64,000 bases of DNA from positions 434,001 to 498,000 of the forward strand of contig JAWNZC010000294.1 in NCBI GenBank assembly GCA_035771165.1. The letters are read 5' to 3'. The stretch comes from Paragorgia papillata (lineage: Eukaryota; Cnidaria; Anthozoa; Scleralcyonacea; Coralliidae). A program made the translations under genes and the position numbers. The notes under the pieces were generated by a model. That model was not told the DNA's origin, searched no databases, and worked only from the letters and a program-made list of their open reading frames with translations. Positions 23,390-35,813 of the stretch are shown in pieces. How positions within the stretch are numbered: the first letter of the stretch is position 1; each line of letters starts with the position of its first letter.

Positions 23390-24360
23390 CTAAATAAAAT
23401 AAGAAATATTAATTTATCAGGTTAGAGTATAATAGTAAACTTTAATTCGTCAAAATACAGAAACTTAAACAAGCTATTGTAAAGGAGAATCCGCGAGTCG
23501 GGACTCGTTTCTTTATAATCAGCATTATAAACAACATGATAAACTAAACGTAAGTATATCAAACTTTTTACCACTGACCGTCGTCTTAGTTGTTTATATG
23601 AGTTATATATCGTGAGATTTTATAGCAATATATATATATATATATATATTGACAGTTTTAATGTTATATGGACCGATTTATGCTAATTTACTTGCAATAA
23701 TATTTCTCACTAGTAGCAAATTTATTCTAAAATGACAGACATATCATTATCTTCTTTTAAGAAGAATTGTGCAGATAAAAATAATTACGTCTCTAGAAAA
23801 CAGATCGAGAATGCAATTAGTACAGATAATAGCATAGTTTCGAGTGCAATTTGGAAAAACATTCACCAGTGAGGTTTTCAAAGACTATCAAAATGGCACG
23901 AGTCAGTTCGCTCCTCGTGCATGTATTTCCTACCAGTTCTAGAAAAAGTTTACTCAAACCACTAAGAAATCTTCTAGTCTTCTGCAGGTACTTCACTTGA
24001 CAATATTAAAGAAACATTTATAGCTCCAACTTTGAACGGATCGTTTTCTGCTACTCCAAATATTGGCATTCATCAAAATCCGCCGTAAAACATGATTGTC
24101 TCTTTTTAGTTTTTGTTGTTTTAATATATTGCACTGTATTTCCTTTTTTATTTACTGTATTTTCTTAAAACTGCACTGCTCTCAAGCAACCGAAATTTAA
24201 ACATTTTTTTCACGTTTGTTTTCTAAAAAAAGTAAATTTGATTGCGCGAACCTGGAATCAAACATCGGACTCCGTTTATCTAAACGTACAGTCAAATTCG
24301 CTTTTAATTTTTATAAGATGATAGATGACTCGATCTCGGCTTTCGTCAGATATTCTTTCA

Positions 24361-25144
24361 CATGGCGTAGCCAGGGTCTTGGGTTGGTGGGGAGGGGCTA
24401 GAACCTCGATCGTCTAGGGGAGTCCGGGGGCATGCCCCCTGGAAATTTTGGATTTCTAGAGTCTCTGAGACACTATTTCCTGCACTTTGAGGCACGTATT
24501 TAAGAGTAATCTGAATGCCATAAATTACATAAATTTGTTGAAATCAAACCAGAGCATAGAATGATACACGCCCGAATATCTTTAGATTTATTTATAAACA
24601 AGTCGTAAATGTAAAAACAAGTTGGAGGCATTTGGTATACCTTGGTATTGTAATTTATAGCATATCTATGCCTGCTTTATATTACGTAATATATCAACAA
24701 CGAGTTTGAGGGTTTCGTCAGGGGATCCAAACACGAGGAAACATGATGAAAGCACGAAGCCGAAGGCCGAGTGGTTTTATTGTTTTCGAGTGTTTGGATT
24801 CCCCTGGTGAAACACGATAAACATCTCAATTTAGCGATTTCAGTTGAAAAATGCAATTAAAATAAACCCTCGTGAGATAGATAAACTAATATCTTGGGTG
24901 GTATACGATTTTAGCGTGTTTTACTAGAGTATCCAACTTCAATCAGGTGTTGGAATGAACTATTGTAATTGGCTGGTTATCTCATGAATCATTAATGATT
25001 TGAGATTTATATATAACATATTAGTAGTCTACTCACTTGGCCTTAAAACAATTGTAACCCCCTCCCTACAAGTTTCTTCATGGATTTAAACTTTTCATTG
25101 ACCCTCTGGGGGAGTTGTTGATATTTATCTACCCCACGCCACTG
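24361..25144. mobile_element. hAT-like MITE, 784 bp, with 8-bp target duplication
   Basis: The right end, read inward, begins CAGTGGCGTGG. The left end is CATGGCGTAGCC, the same repeat with one base missing. TTCTTTCA occurs at 24353-24360 and at 25145-25152, an exact 8-bp duplication. Inside is a 110-bp palindrome (24711-24822) with arms around AGGGGATCCAAACACGA. The left-hand word CCCCCTGGAAATTTTGGATT also occurs, slightly changed, in the MITE at 35232. The element is intronic in the receptor gene. Confidence 0.85.
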
Positions 25145-25298
25145 TTCTTTCATAGGAACTTCGAGCTCATAATCTAATTGTTAAATAGTAAATAAATAGC
25201 AGGGGACTTGGAGGATTCTTTCATAAATAAAAAATTCTTCCATGATTTATTACCGTATATACATTTTAAAAATATTTTAAAAATACTATTGGGCCTAC

Positions 25299-25604
25299 CT
25301 GGCCTAACTGGCCCAGAGCAACGAACTCCAGCATCTTTCCCATTGCCACAATTGTGCTTTCCCCAGTCTTTGTGCGCACATTCAAATATCGACGACTCCG
25401 TACCAGAACATTGGACATTGTTCATCCAACTCTGCCCTGTTGCCAAAGATCCTTGATAGGCAGCCTCTGCGTCAATCAAACCAAGTTGTCTGCAAACAAC
25501 GCGAGCATCATTTATATCCCATTCATCATCGCATACTGTTCCCCAACTTCCATTGTAAAATACTTCTACGCGTCCAGTATTTTCTGACCCCATAATACGG
25601 ACAC
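25299..25604 (-). CDS. Receptor exon: SRCR domain (type A'')
   Basis: A 306-bp phase-1 exon coding one complete scavenger receptor cysteine-rich domain. It starts [20 protein letters not shown], then [38 protein letters not shown] and GVRCSG. Six cysteines in the positions of C2, C3, C5, C6, C7 and C8 make it group A by cysteine count, although vertebrate group A domains are usually split over two exons and this one is not. The donor CCAG|GTAGGC gives the same phase as the other SRCR exons. It is a diverged copy of the exon at 63293-63598, and the upstream intron sequence is also related to that of 63602-63720. Confidence 0.9.
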
Positions 25605-25837
25605 CTTAAAAACAATATAATTTTGAATATAAAAAATTATTTTGCCAATGTATTATATCGTGCAGCGTATAAAATTTATATATGATTACATAAGGTGGTT
25701 ATGAAACAAGATTTTTGCATTTTATATTACTTGATAACATAAAAATATAGAAATTTCTAAGGTTGTTACATAATTGTGTTGCTTTTACTTTAAAACATGT
25801 TCAGAAAGCAGTAATCTTTTATTAACTATTTAAATTA

Positions 25838-27460
25838 TATATATATATATATACATGTCTGCACTTTGCAAAAAATTCAGTTCGCTTATTTAAGAAGTGT
25901 TTCTTCTTTGCTTTCATCAGTAGAAGTTTTTCCTCTAGGAATAAGTTACATCGTTTTTGTCCTGGTTTGTACGCCGCTACATGCTTGATTATAGACCACT
26001 TGATACAATAGTCTCGCTTTCCCATCTTTAGCTTCCAAATTTGTTTGGTGTCGTTGGCATATTTCGCGTGTCGGAAAGATTTCAGGTGGTTACGGTATCT
26101 TTGCTTGAAATAGTTAGCCGTTATTCCTAGGTAATTTTTTGTTTCACCGTTATCGTTCGTAAGGTTCGTTGTAACTTCAGCCTGATAGACTACGCTCTTT
26201 GCCAAGCAATTTCCAGGGATTGGGCATTCGTCGGGTCGTTGGCAGTTGCATGTCTGGGATTCGTTGTTCGTGGTTGCGCTGTTTTTTGTGGTGTTTTTAA
26301 TCAGAGTGCGGTTGTTGTGTTTGCGAATGAAGCTTTTCATATTCTCTGCGCAGCTATAGCTGATATACTGTGTGTCGGTTGAATAGTGTGTGTAGTTTGT
26401 GTGATGGCGGAAAGTGTTTGTCAATGAGTTGTAAAAAGTCTCGTGCTACGTTTGTTCTGACATTTTTACTGTAAGGCGGGTTGTACCAATTACGTTTCGT
26501 TGTCTGTTTCGTCTTTGTGGATTATTTCTGTTATCGTCGGTTTCGTGGGTTGGTTCGTATCTTTGGTTTGTGTCGAAGTTGCTTCGTCTAAGAGCGTCAT
26601 TGTATAGTGGTGCAGCTCTGTTAAATGTTTCCTGGTTGCATGACAGTTTGTTTATTCGTTTGTTTATCGATGATGGTAACTGTCGGATGATAGATGGTGG
26701 GTGGTGTGATAAACGGTCGATGTAAAGTGGTTCGTCATTAGGTTTTCGGTATGGTTTGTAGGTTCCGTTCGTTAGGTCAAAAGTTATATCGAGGAAGTTC
26801 ACGCTCTTCTGTTTTGCTTTCGTTGTGATCTTTATGCCGAGGCTTTCGAAAAAGCTGATCACATCTTTCCTTGCTTTGTCTGCCAATCTTCCGGATGTCG
26901 TCGTGAGCGCAGCCAAGCCGTCGTCTCGGTATATAGGCCGAGGTTCATCCCGGCAAATCGTTTCTTTAGTGAGTACAAAATGAATAATCCGACCAGTTCT
27001 CATATTTCAGCTCCGTCGTAGCTGCCCATTGTCACGTCGAATGTGCATGGTAGCGTTATTTTTCGTCCATGCTTGGCCGTTATGAAATAGAAGTGATTTC
27101 CGTGCATGTTTTATAATTCTGATGTCTTTGTCAGAAATGAGAGTGTGTTGTTTGCCCCAAGTGATCACCCTGTCAAGTAAGTCTTCAGAAATGGACGGGT
27201 ATAGAAATCTACAATGTCGAATGAGAGGAATGTGTGTCTGTTTTTATTGACTATTGAGGTGAACCAAGCAATTGTTTCGTCGGAATTTTGCCACTGGTTT
27301 GCACGAGTTTGTTCTCGGATTTCCGTGTTAATTCTGTCTAGTATGCTTTTGCTAACTTTGCCGAAGTCGCTTTTAGTGGGATTTATATACCCACCACACC
27401 CATTTTCTATTGTTCTCAATCGGTTTTGGTATTTGGTATGAAAGTTGGTGGCGGCTTTTG
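25838..27460 (-). pseudogene. Penelope-like retroelement copy (a): RT and GIY-YIG parts
   Basis: Reverse transcriptase with a C-terminal GIY-YIG endonuclease. On the minus strand: RT with SFDIVDFY (motif A) near 27200, YRDDGLAAL (motif C, active-site aspartates) near 26930, VNFLDITFDL, then a Cys-rich linker (CNCQRPDECPIPGNCLA), the GIY-YIG part (VVYQAEV...NYLGITANYFKQRYRNH) and KCRH at the end. Frames change between 27165-27419, 26446-27003 and 25822-26424, so it is broken. The 3' end runs straight into a TA tract at 25838-25853. The closest relative in the window is the plus-strand copy at 29945-31755. Confidence 0.9.
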
Positions 27461-27489
27461 ATTATATACAGGGGAGAGCGGGGCTGAAT

Positions 27490-27600
27490 ATGCAAAAATA
27501 CCAGGTTTTGAATTCAAAATTCAAAACCCGGTACAGGTCTTGAATTCAAATTCAAGACCTGTACCGGGTTTTGAATTTTGAATTCAAGACCATATCAGGT
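27490..27600. repeat. GAATTCAA/TTGAATTC palindrome block
   Basis: Words such as GGTTTTGAATTCAAAATTCA and GGTCTTGAATTCAAATTC repeat in both directions, including a perfect GGTCTTGAATTCAA hairpin. The block ends just upstream of the Crypton-like gene terminus. Possibly an element end. Confidence 0.5.
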
Positions 27601-27706
27601 CGTGAAATTAAATATCCGTTAGTGAAGCAAAATTTTCACGCAACAAAAATTTACTCAAAAAAACAAGCTACAGAATAACAAGAGTAACAACAACATTACA
27701 CACACT

Positions 27707-28997
27707 TCAATTTACAACAAAATTAAAATTTATGTTTATCGGAGCCTTATTACGATTAGGCATTTCGCTTGCACTCTCATTTTCGCATTTACTCCCTTCT
27801 ACACAACTTTTACTTTTAGTCTCACATCGTTCTTCTTCTCTTGCTTTCTTCAACTTAGTCACATTAACACCATACAAAATGTCAGACACTTCAACTTCTT
27901 GTTCCCTTGAAGTTCTTTTATACGCCCTCACGGCATTGCTTCGGTGACCTAAAATTTGCAATGAAAATACCGAGTCCATAGATAATTCAAAAAATAAAAC
28001 TAAACGCTTTATATATGCCTCACCAGTTTTTTCGCATATAAGCTGCTCATCAATTCCCTTATCATACATCCTTGTTGCTGCTGTTGCTCGTAAGGAATGA
28101 TTTGTTCTATATCCAGATATACCGGCCTGCTCGCATCATCGTTTAACAGTCGAAGCCAGTTTATTATGGCCGACAGGAACATCGCTGTACCAACAGTTTG
28201 GCTTGGGACATTTCAAAGCACTTCGATAAAAACCGGTCGACTTCCCAGCGCCAACACCAGGGCTACAAATATAAAAAAAAACAAAAAAACTTTACCATAA
28301 CGTATCTCTGACTATTAAACATGCAGTAACTTATTAGCACATACATCCATTGAGCTATAATTTCACAATATTCATTAAAAGCGCAAATATATAACATATA
28401 CTCACCACAAACTAATATATTTTTCGTACAAACGAACAATGCAGCGTTTCTTGTTCTCTTTATTCTCATATGCACGCGTCACCTTTCTTTCCAGTTTTCG
28501 ATCTTTGAGTCCCCCAGCGTTTGTTTTCGAAACATCTTCACGATACTCTAAGTACTGCATGCCAGTTTGTTTGTCGACGCTTTTAACAATTTGTGAGTTT
28601 TCTGCTCGAAGTCTTCTATGTTCACTGCCTCCTCTTAACGCGAAATGAATGCCAAATAGGAAAACCAAAGTATCAAGTAATTGTTGAGGATGCGAATCTC
28701 CGAGAACTCCTTTCTGCCAAAGCTCTTCTTCTTCGTTCAATGTTATAACTTCCCCTTGTTTCTTAGCGAGTCCAAGGCCTACTGAAGCACTTTCTTTCAT
28801 CACAGCGTCCAACGCATTTCTCAAATACACAAATTTTTCGTCGTTGAATAACCTCACTACTCTACCCTTCTTTCAAATAATGTTGAATTGAAGCGATTAT
28901 CCCATGAAGTGTGTTTGGCGGGTATTTACTTCCATCAGTTTTTCTTACTTCACAAATGAAACATGCCAATGTCCGATTTAGTTCATCGCAAAGTGCG
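27707..28997 (-). pseudogene. Crypton-like tyrosine recombinase gene, three exons
   Basis: A DUF3504/Crypton-type tyrosine recombinase, which would insert DNA by site-specific recombination. Exon order on the minus strand: about 28997-28406 (TLACFICEVRKTDGSKYPPN, EEEELWQKGVLGDS, ALRGGSEHRRLR), 28262-28024 (NCWYSDVPVGHNKLA, TNHSLRATAATRMYDKGID) and 27948-27707 (GHRSNAVRAYKRTS). The catalytic Arg in SLRAT, the GHRS motif and the Tyr of RAYKRTS are in place. The introns read well: TG|GTGAGT to TTTGTAG| (phase 2) and ACTG|GTGAGG to TTTTAG| (phase 1). Lesions: TGA after STVKR in the middle exon and a one-base frameshift near 28868. A third of the tail is Lys/Glu-rich. It is a different subfamily from the copies at 36 and 46 kb. 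Confidence 0.88.
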
Positions 28998-29133
28998 AAC
29001 CTATGACTTTCTGCAATTTTATCACTTATCAAACTTCAGAGCACTTTATTTTAAAATTGTCAAAACAAAAGGTCTCCGATATTAAAATTAGGCATTGTCT
29101 TCGTTTTTATCCTATATTTATTAAACGACATTT

Positions 29134-29933
29134 AACAGTTATACCATGAGCTCGAGTTGTATAGGAGCTCATAGCCAACGAGGCGCTTCGCCGAGTTGGC
29201 TATTAGTTCGTATACAACGAGAGCGAATGGTATAACTGTTTATTATATAGCCAAGCACTGTACAAGAGACAAAATTACAGCGAAATGTTTCAAACGACAA
29301 ACTTCCAGCATAGGCAACTAATACTTCCGCCATACGTAATGATGCATTCACATAGAGTTTCTCGCTGAGCTGTTCGGTAACTAAAAGCTTCGAAATGTTG
29401 TATAAATGTTGCCCGAGAGGCAAAAAATGTGTTAAGCAGATCAACAAAAAAGATTAAAAGGTACCTGTATGAAGTCAAAATGTGGGTCAGTTGTTTATAT
29501 TTTACTACTCCAAATGCTTATCTAAATTAAAAAAAAAGTCTCTTTACTGTAATCTCCTACGAAATGTGTGTTGTAAGCTTGATTTTAACCGTGAGTTTCT
29601 TCGTTTGGCAACAAATTAATATCAACCCGTTAATTTTGTCGGGTTTTTGAAGTAAAAAGACGTAATTTTTAGGTGAATTTTACCATTTAACATGCTAAAT
29701 TGTGTATTTGTTAATGTATTTTTACACAATGTTGTTTTTTTTTATACATTGGTTTGAGGGTGCATGTTGATGTTTTTCTGTATAAAAATCCGTCAATTTC
29801 AACTCTTTTCGGCAGTTTAAAAAAACATACCGCCATCTTGTTTTTCCTCTACTACCAGGATATGAGCTGATAGCCTGGTAGTAGGGAACCAATCAGATTA
29901 CACAAAAGCTCATATCCGATAGCATGCTATATA
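29134..29933 (+). mobile_element. Palindrome-ended MITE, family P1
   Basis: It begins AACAGTTATACCATGAGCTC, has an 80-bp hairpin with GAGGCGCTTCGCCGAG at its tip, and ends near ATCCGATAGCATGCTATATA. An inverted copy with the same ends lies at 39172-40073, and more diverged relatives at 50168-51078 and 56969-57480. The shared segment ATGGCGG, CCTATGC and the T-rich centre is conserved but not clearly coding. Confidence 0.75.
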
Positions 29934-29944
29934 ATCATTTGTAC

Positions 29945-31755
29945 TATTCTCAAAATCTTCCTTATGATCTTTTAATGAAATGAAAGCTTGTGTCTGTGCT
30001 TCATGAACACACACGCTTACAACAAACTGCTAACCAAGAACATAACGAAGACATACAAGCTGGCACAATTAGACGGAATAATTGACAACATCAACCATGA
30101 ACTGAAAGATATAGCAGACGGGATGAATATCACAAACCGCACAGAACCGATGGCACAGACACAAGCTTTTATTTCATTAAAATATCATAAGGAAGATTTT
30201 GAGAATAATGCAAAATGTCGTTTAATAAATCCCGCTAAAAGCGACCTCGGCAAAGTTAGCAAAAGCATACTAGACAGAATCAACACGGAATTCCGAGAAC
30301 AAACTCGTGCAAACCGGTGGCAAAATTCCGACGAAACAATTGCTTGGTTCACCTCAATAGACAATAAAAACAGACACATGCACATTCCTCTCATTCGACA
30401 TTGTAGATTTCTACCCGTCCATTTCTGAAGACTTACTTGACAGGGTGATCACTTGGGGCAAACAACACACTCTCATTTCTGACAAAGACATCAGAATTAT
30501 AAAACATGCACGGAAATCACTTCTATTTCATAACGGCCAAGCATGGACGAAAAATAACGCTACCACATTCGACGTGACAATGGGCAGCTACGACGGAGCT
30601 GAAATATGCGAACTGGTCGGATTATTCATTTTGTACTCACTAAAGGAACGATTTGCCGGGATGAACCTCGGCCTATACCGAGACGACGGCTTGGCTGCGC
30701 TCACGACGATATCCGGAAGATTGGCAGACAAAGCAAGGAAAGAGGTGATCAGCTTTTTCGAAAGCCTCGGCCTAAAGATCACAACGAAAGCAAACCAGAA
30801 GAGCGTGAACTTCCTCGACATAACTTTTGACCTAACGAACGGATCCTACAAACCATACCGAAAATCTAATGACGAACCACTTTACATCGACCGTTTATCA
30901 CACCACCCACCATCTATCATCCGACAGTTACCATCATCGATAAACAAACGAATAAACAAACTGTCATGCAACCAGGAAACATTTAACAGAGCTGCACCAC
31001 TATACAATGACGCTCTTAAACGAAGCAACTTCGACACAAACCTAACATACGAACCAACCCACGAAACCGACGATAACAGAAATAATCCACAAAGACGAAA
31101 CAGACAACGAAACGTAATTGGTACAACCCACCTTACAGTAAAAATGTCAGAACAAACGTATAGCACGAGACTTTTTACAACTCATTGACAAACACTTTCC
31201 GCCATCACACAAACTATACACACACTATTCAACCGCCACACAGTACGTATCAGCTATAGCTGCGCAGAGAATATGAAAAGCTTCATTCGCAAACACAACA
31301 ACCGCACTCTGACTAAAAACACTACACAAAACAGCACAACCACGAACAACGAATACCGCACATGCAACTGCCAACGACCCGACGAATGCCCAATCCCTGG
31401 AAATTGCTTGGCAAAGAGCGTAGTCTACCAGGCTGAAGTTACAACGAACGATAACGGTGAAACAAAAAATTACCTAGGAATAACGGCTAACCATTTCAAG
31501 CAAAGATACCGTAACCACCTGAAATCTTTCCGACACGCGAAACATACCAACGACACTGAGCTGTCCAAACACATTTGGAAGCTAAAGATGGGAAAGCGAG
31601 ACTATTGTATCAAGTGATCTATAATTAAGCATGTAGCGGCGTACAAACCAGGACAAAAACGATGTAACTTATGCCTAGAGGAAAAACTTCTACTGATGAA
31701 AGCAAAGAAGAAACACTTCTTAAATAAACGAACTGAATTTTTTGCAAAGTGCAGA
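29945..31755 (+). pseudogene. Penelope-like retroelement copy (b): RT and GIY-YIG
   Basis: Same protein as copy (a), opposite strand: INPAKSDLGKVSKSILDRIN near 30220, motif A (SFDIVDFYPSIS) near 30390, MGSYDGAEICELVG, YRDDGLAAL near 30680, then NYLGITANHFKQRYRNHLKS near 31470. Breaks seen: a frameshift near 30380 (before motif A), another near 31160, and TGG to TGA at 31615-31617 in the GIY-YIG part. At the 5' side, 29945-29998 is an inverted copy of 30150-30215, a small fold-back of the kind PLE insertions often leave. The 3' end at about 31755 changes abruptly into GTCTCTAGGCCTTCC, unrelated to copy (a). Confidence 0.9.
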
Positions 31756-34260
31756 GTCTCTAGGCCTTCCTCGCTTGCGGAAGTGATCCGAACGGACGTT
31801 ACCAAGAACCCAAACCGACTACGCGGCCAAGCTCATGGCGGAAACGAAAGGCCTAGAAACTAGGCTACCAAGATTCTTGGAGTTATTTGGTTACGTGGAC
31901 AATTTGAGCTTCGCCCGTCCTTGAAGGAGCGGTTGATTCGGTTCTTATAAACTTAGAAGGTTGTTGCAGTCCTGCTACGTTAAATTCGAGCGGTAAATTA
32001 GATATATTTCAAAGTTTGCGACATTTGCTGGATAATTCATATTTGTTGCCATCAATCGCCAGAAATGAAGCCGAAGCCAACGAACGATCATAAACTGATA
32101 AACAGAAACCCGCTTTCAATAGGAGTGTAGAACTACTGCAGTTGCAGGTACTGCTACATACACTTAAAATATTCGAATGCTGTTGATTGTTGGAAGTTTA
32201 TTTACCGTCCATGCAGTATACCACATTTATGTTTCTTGTCCACACGTTTGGGATTTGTGGAAATTTAATTGTTGTATCTGTCAATTTATATTCAAACGGC
32301 ATATTCGAATCTGCTGTCCTCGTTGCCACTTTAAGGTTGTACTTTAATACAAATATTCTATCAACAACAACACTACGATCGACGAAGATTATAGATCAGC
32401 ACTGAAGACTTTGACTTTGTATATTTCTAAACATTCTAAATTAGATTCGGAAAGTCCAGAAACCGAAATAAACACTTCTTGCTTGCATAATAAAGCAAAT
32501 ATGTTGTAGTGTAGACGCTTCTTACTAAAGATGGTCATAAGGTAGTACTGGAGTCTCATTTTTGAAAGATTGTAAAATTCTGAAAGCTGGTATTTAGAAA
32601 GGTCTATGGTTGTCTAAGTTGTTGGTGCCACTAAAAAACCGTTTTGAGTCCAGGGGGGTGTGGGAACTCAAAATGAATTCCCAAAATGGCTATCTTTGAT
32701 TATTGATTGTAGCTTTCGCTTTGAACTTGTTGAGCTGAAACAAAGAGGATTTACTTTATATATCAATAGGTAGATTTACGCCGGAGTACACAATCGCTCG
32801 ACTATTTGTCTCTGAATTATAAGCATTACCTCATTTTGAACGATGACAGATTTACAAAAAATTCTCAACCAAAAGTTTTAAGGCGGACGATTGCGTATAC
32901 TCCGTACAATTTGTTTGATACAGTCTTGTGTGCAATCAGGCCAAATTTTGTTGAAATAGATTGAATAGAGACAAAGATATGGAACTTTTAGACGTTACTC
33001 TGATGAAAATATATCACATTTTGGTAATATTACCTCAAATTACAGCTGTTTTGACCAAACAATTCGTCTATTTCGAGTTGTCACACGATTCTTCTATGTT
33101 CTTGTGAGCCAACAGTGAATGGCCAGTGGCTAATACTTAGAATTTACCCCCATAAAAGGACGAATACGTAATGTAACCCCTATTTTTGGCTTGGAAAAAT
33201 TCCGCGCGAAAACGAATTAACCAATTAGATCTTAATAGCCTGGCAACGATACGTGGTCGGGTGTTTAGTGACGACATTTCAAGATGTCAATTCTGTCCTG
33301 CTGAATTGCTCTTGCGACTATTCGATTACATGCACCCTGCTAATTGCTCTTTGTGAAGTAGCAGTGATGCTCAGTCGAGTGTTGGGTTGGAGAAATCCTA
33401 AATCTCTTTCGAGGAGTTGGATGCGGGTCGAGGTTCAATTTCAGCACCGAAAAGCTTGTCTTCCTTGGATGGACATTGAACGAGAGAGAACATTTGAGCT
33501 AGTGGTGGACGTAAACGCTAAATGGTTTCGTTCGTTTGGAAAGAAAATTTAGGACAGGGAAAGACGTAGAAAGATACATCAAAGAAAACAACCTTTGGGA
33601 GAAAGTGAAACGGGGAAATGAAGATGAAATTTACTCGAGCTACTCGCGGGAGGAACGGAATGACGACGCGGTGTACACATGAGTGCGGCACTGCGGCGTA
33701 TCAAATCACAACACCAGTAACGAAGGTGTAAAATTCTGTCAAAACTCGCTGTAGGAGAGCAAACATAAATTCATTGTCTTTCAGACTTAATCTTCTGTTT
33801 TGGAGCGAACATTCGCGGCCCTTCGATACGAAAGTTTGATCGGCAATATCTCGAAAAGTATAGAAAGCAGCGACGTAAAACTTGTCATACAAACTTGTTG
33901 TTACTATATCTCCCAACTGACCAAAAACTGTGAAGATCGGAAGAGTCGATTTGAGACTCCAGTACTGTTTGGTTTTTCTTGAGTGCCTAATTAGTTCGCA
34001 GAATAGTTTTACACACACAAGCCAACTGTACTCTGTTTATCAGTGACTGTACTGCGCTCCCCGGTTCAGTGTGAGTCACTCATCAAAATATTTCAAAATT
34101 TTGGTGTCACGTGACCAGCCTTTGCCAGGGTCTTCTCTCCGCCCCGCCATTTTGAGAAGGCCCTGTGTACGAGTTGACTTCAAACGTGTTCAAATCGAGC
34201 CAAATATCGAGCCATTCATGCATTGGCCGTAAAACGCTACGTCACAAAACGTCATAAATC
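31756..34260. other. Region without a recognised gene
   Basis: Short frames at 32187-32405, 33253-33552 (ending VDVNAKWFRSFGKKI) and 33701-34018 (minus) have no motif I know. GTCTCTAGGCCTTCC and GGCCTAGAAACTAGG at 31756-31862 form a partial inverted repeat. CGATTGC/GCAATCG words occur around 32780-32900. No complete element or RNA gene is visible. Confidence 0.4.
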
Positions 34261-34818
34261 TTAAAGTGCCTCTATGGCCTGTGGGATCTTTACATATTTA
34301 AATAACTTAGGTTAAAAGAAAATGTTTCCCGAAATTTTTTCTCAAAAATATTAAATCCCCGCCCATTAACAGCGCTTCAAAGTTGGTACCTCTATAACTG
34401 TGACCGTGCATTAGGGACATGGTGCGAGTTTACTCTGTGACGTCACGGTCGGAACCGAACTTCTGACTATTTAGTGTGTTTTTGGTATTGCGTCTCTTAA
34501 ACCTTTATTTAAGCAATGAAAACTTTAGATATATTCATCAATATGTTCCAAGATGGTTCGTCTGACTCAGACTCGGTGGAAGAAATGTTGGTGTTCCGAC
34601 AGTGACGCAAATGTGACGTAAATCTATCAATTAGAGCCCAGGCCCAAGAAAACGGTCTAACTTTCAAAATGGCGCGATTTGGGCTGATTTGGCTAACTTC
34701 GGAGCACTGTTAATGGGCGAGCATTTAATATTTTTGAGAAAAAATTTCGGGAAACATTTTCTTTTAACCTAAGTTATTTAAATATGTAAAGATCCCACAG
34801 ACCATAGAGGCACTTTAA
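34261..34818. mobile_element. TTAA-flanked palindromic MITE, 558 bp
   Basis: TTAA then AGTGCCTCTATGGCCTGTGG at the left, and the mirrored GGTC-type CCATAGAGGCACT followed by TTAA at 34815-34818. Inner arms (TTTACATATTTAAATAACTT, and AAATATTAAA near TTTTTGAG) also pair, over about 120 bp in total. The terminal AGTGCCT and TTAA match the giant palindrome at 13615-16467, so the two belong to one family. Confidence 0.88.
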
Positions 34819-34920
34819 CATCCATCCATCTCGACGGAATTTTTCACAAATCGAAATTATTGTTGACAATACATAAATCGGCAAAGAGGTCTGGACACGA
34901 GACAAATATGTATTTGAATT

Positions 34921-35782
34921 TGCGTTCTCTGGATTTAGGTTATTTAAAGTTTTGAGCTTTCGATCAACTCGGTCCTTATCGAGTCTTCGTCAGAAATAAA
35001 GTGGCTGGACTTTGGGTTCTTCGTTTATATTATTTGAATTTTGTTGTGATATCCGATCTAAGCGTCTTTTTGGTTTGTCGTTTGTGCTAAATTTCTGATT
35101 GGTTGCTGTTCCCAGTGGTTGGTTCTGATTGGTTATTACTTTAAAGGAGGTGGTGGTGTCGGGTTTGTTCTTTTCGGTATTATTCTTGGGTTCAAGTCGA
35201 TGGGTGAATTAGTTGATGAGGCAAGGTTGTACAGGGGCGGATCCAGGTTTTTTAAAGAGGGGGTTGACACCTCTAGGGGGCTCCGGGGGTATGCCCCCCC
35301 GGGAAATTTTTGATTTCTGATACCCTGAAATGCTATTTCCTGCATTTTGGGGACAATATTAGGATCAGAAATAGTGATTTTTATACGCTATATTGTACAC
35401 TAAACAAAATTTATATATTATATATAATATAATATAATATAATATACCATATAAAATAGGCTAGGGGGTTGCAACCCCCATAACTCCCCCCGTGGATCCG
35501 CCACTGTTGTATAAATGTTGAGTTTGTTTTAGTTGATGGTAGATAGTAAGTATTCCAACGTGTCTGTTAAATGTGTGTTTTTCTGTGCGGTACCATCTTC
35601 TTTGAACTCACGGGCATGTTTTGTTGAGGCTTCGCCTAGAACTTTTGTTTGAGACCAGTTGAATTGTGGCCATCATGGTCGTCTGCGCGGATTGCCGGAA
35701 GGGTTTTGTGGCCGTGGTCATGTCGTTTGATTGCGTTCCTGTGTTCCGTTAGTCTTGACTCAACTTTCTTGGATGTTTCGCC

Positions 35783-35783
<1 letters not shown>
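34921..35783 (-). pseudogene. Penelope-like element fragment: GIY-YIG end with hammerhead-like 3' motif
   Basis: From a TA tract at 35784 leftwards, the minus strand encodes GETSKKVESRLTEHRNAIKR, the core of a GIY-YIG nuclease, then (frame-shifted) TKVLGEASTKHAREFKE and FNRHVGILTIYHQLK. It belongs to a different PLE lineage from copies (a)-(c). The fragment is split by the MITE at 35232-35506. At its 3' end the minus strand reads CTGACGAAGACTCG, a loop, CGAGTTGATCGAAAGCTC (34957-34995), the order of a hammerhead core with a stem II hairpin, as known for PLE 3' ends. Confidence 0.75.
35232..35506. mobile_element. MITE, 275 bp, nested in the PLE fragment
   Basis: The ends are CAGGGGCGGATCCAGG and TGGATCCGCCACTG, an inverted repeat of hAT-like type. 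TTGTA flanks both sides directly, a 5-bp duplication rather than the usual 8. Subterminal GGGGGCTCCGGGGGTATGCC and GGTTGCAACCCCCATAACTC words resemble the MITE at 24361. It contains no gene. Confidence 0.75.

Positions 35784-35813
<30 letters not shown>

Noticed and set aside
34261..34818. piggyBac assignment from the TTAA flanks
   Set aside because: The termini start AGTGCC instead of CCC and no transposase was found, so the family is left open.
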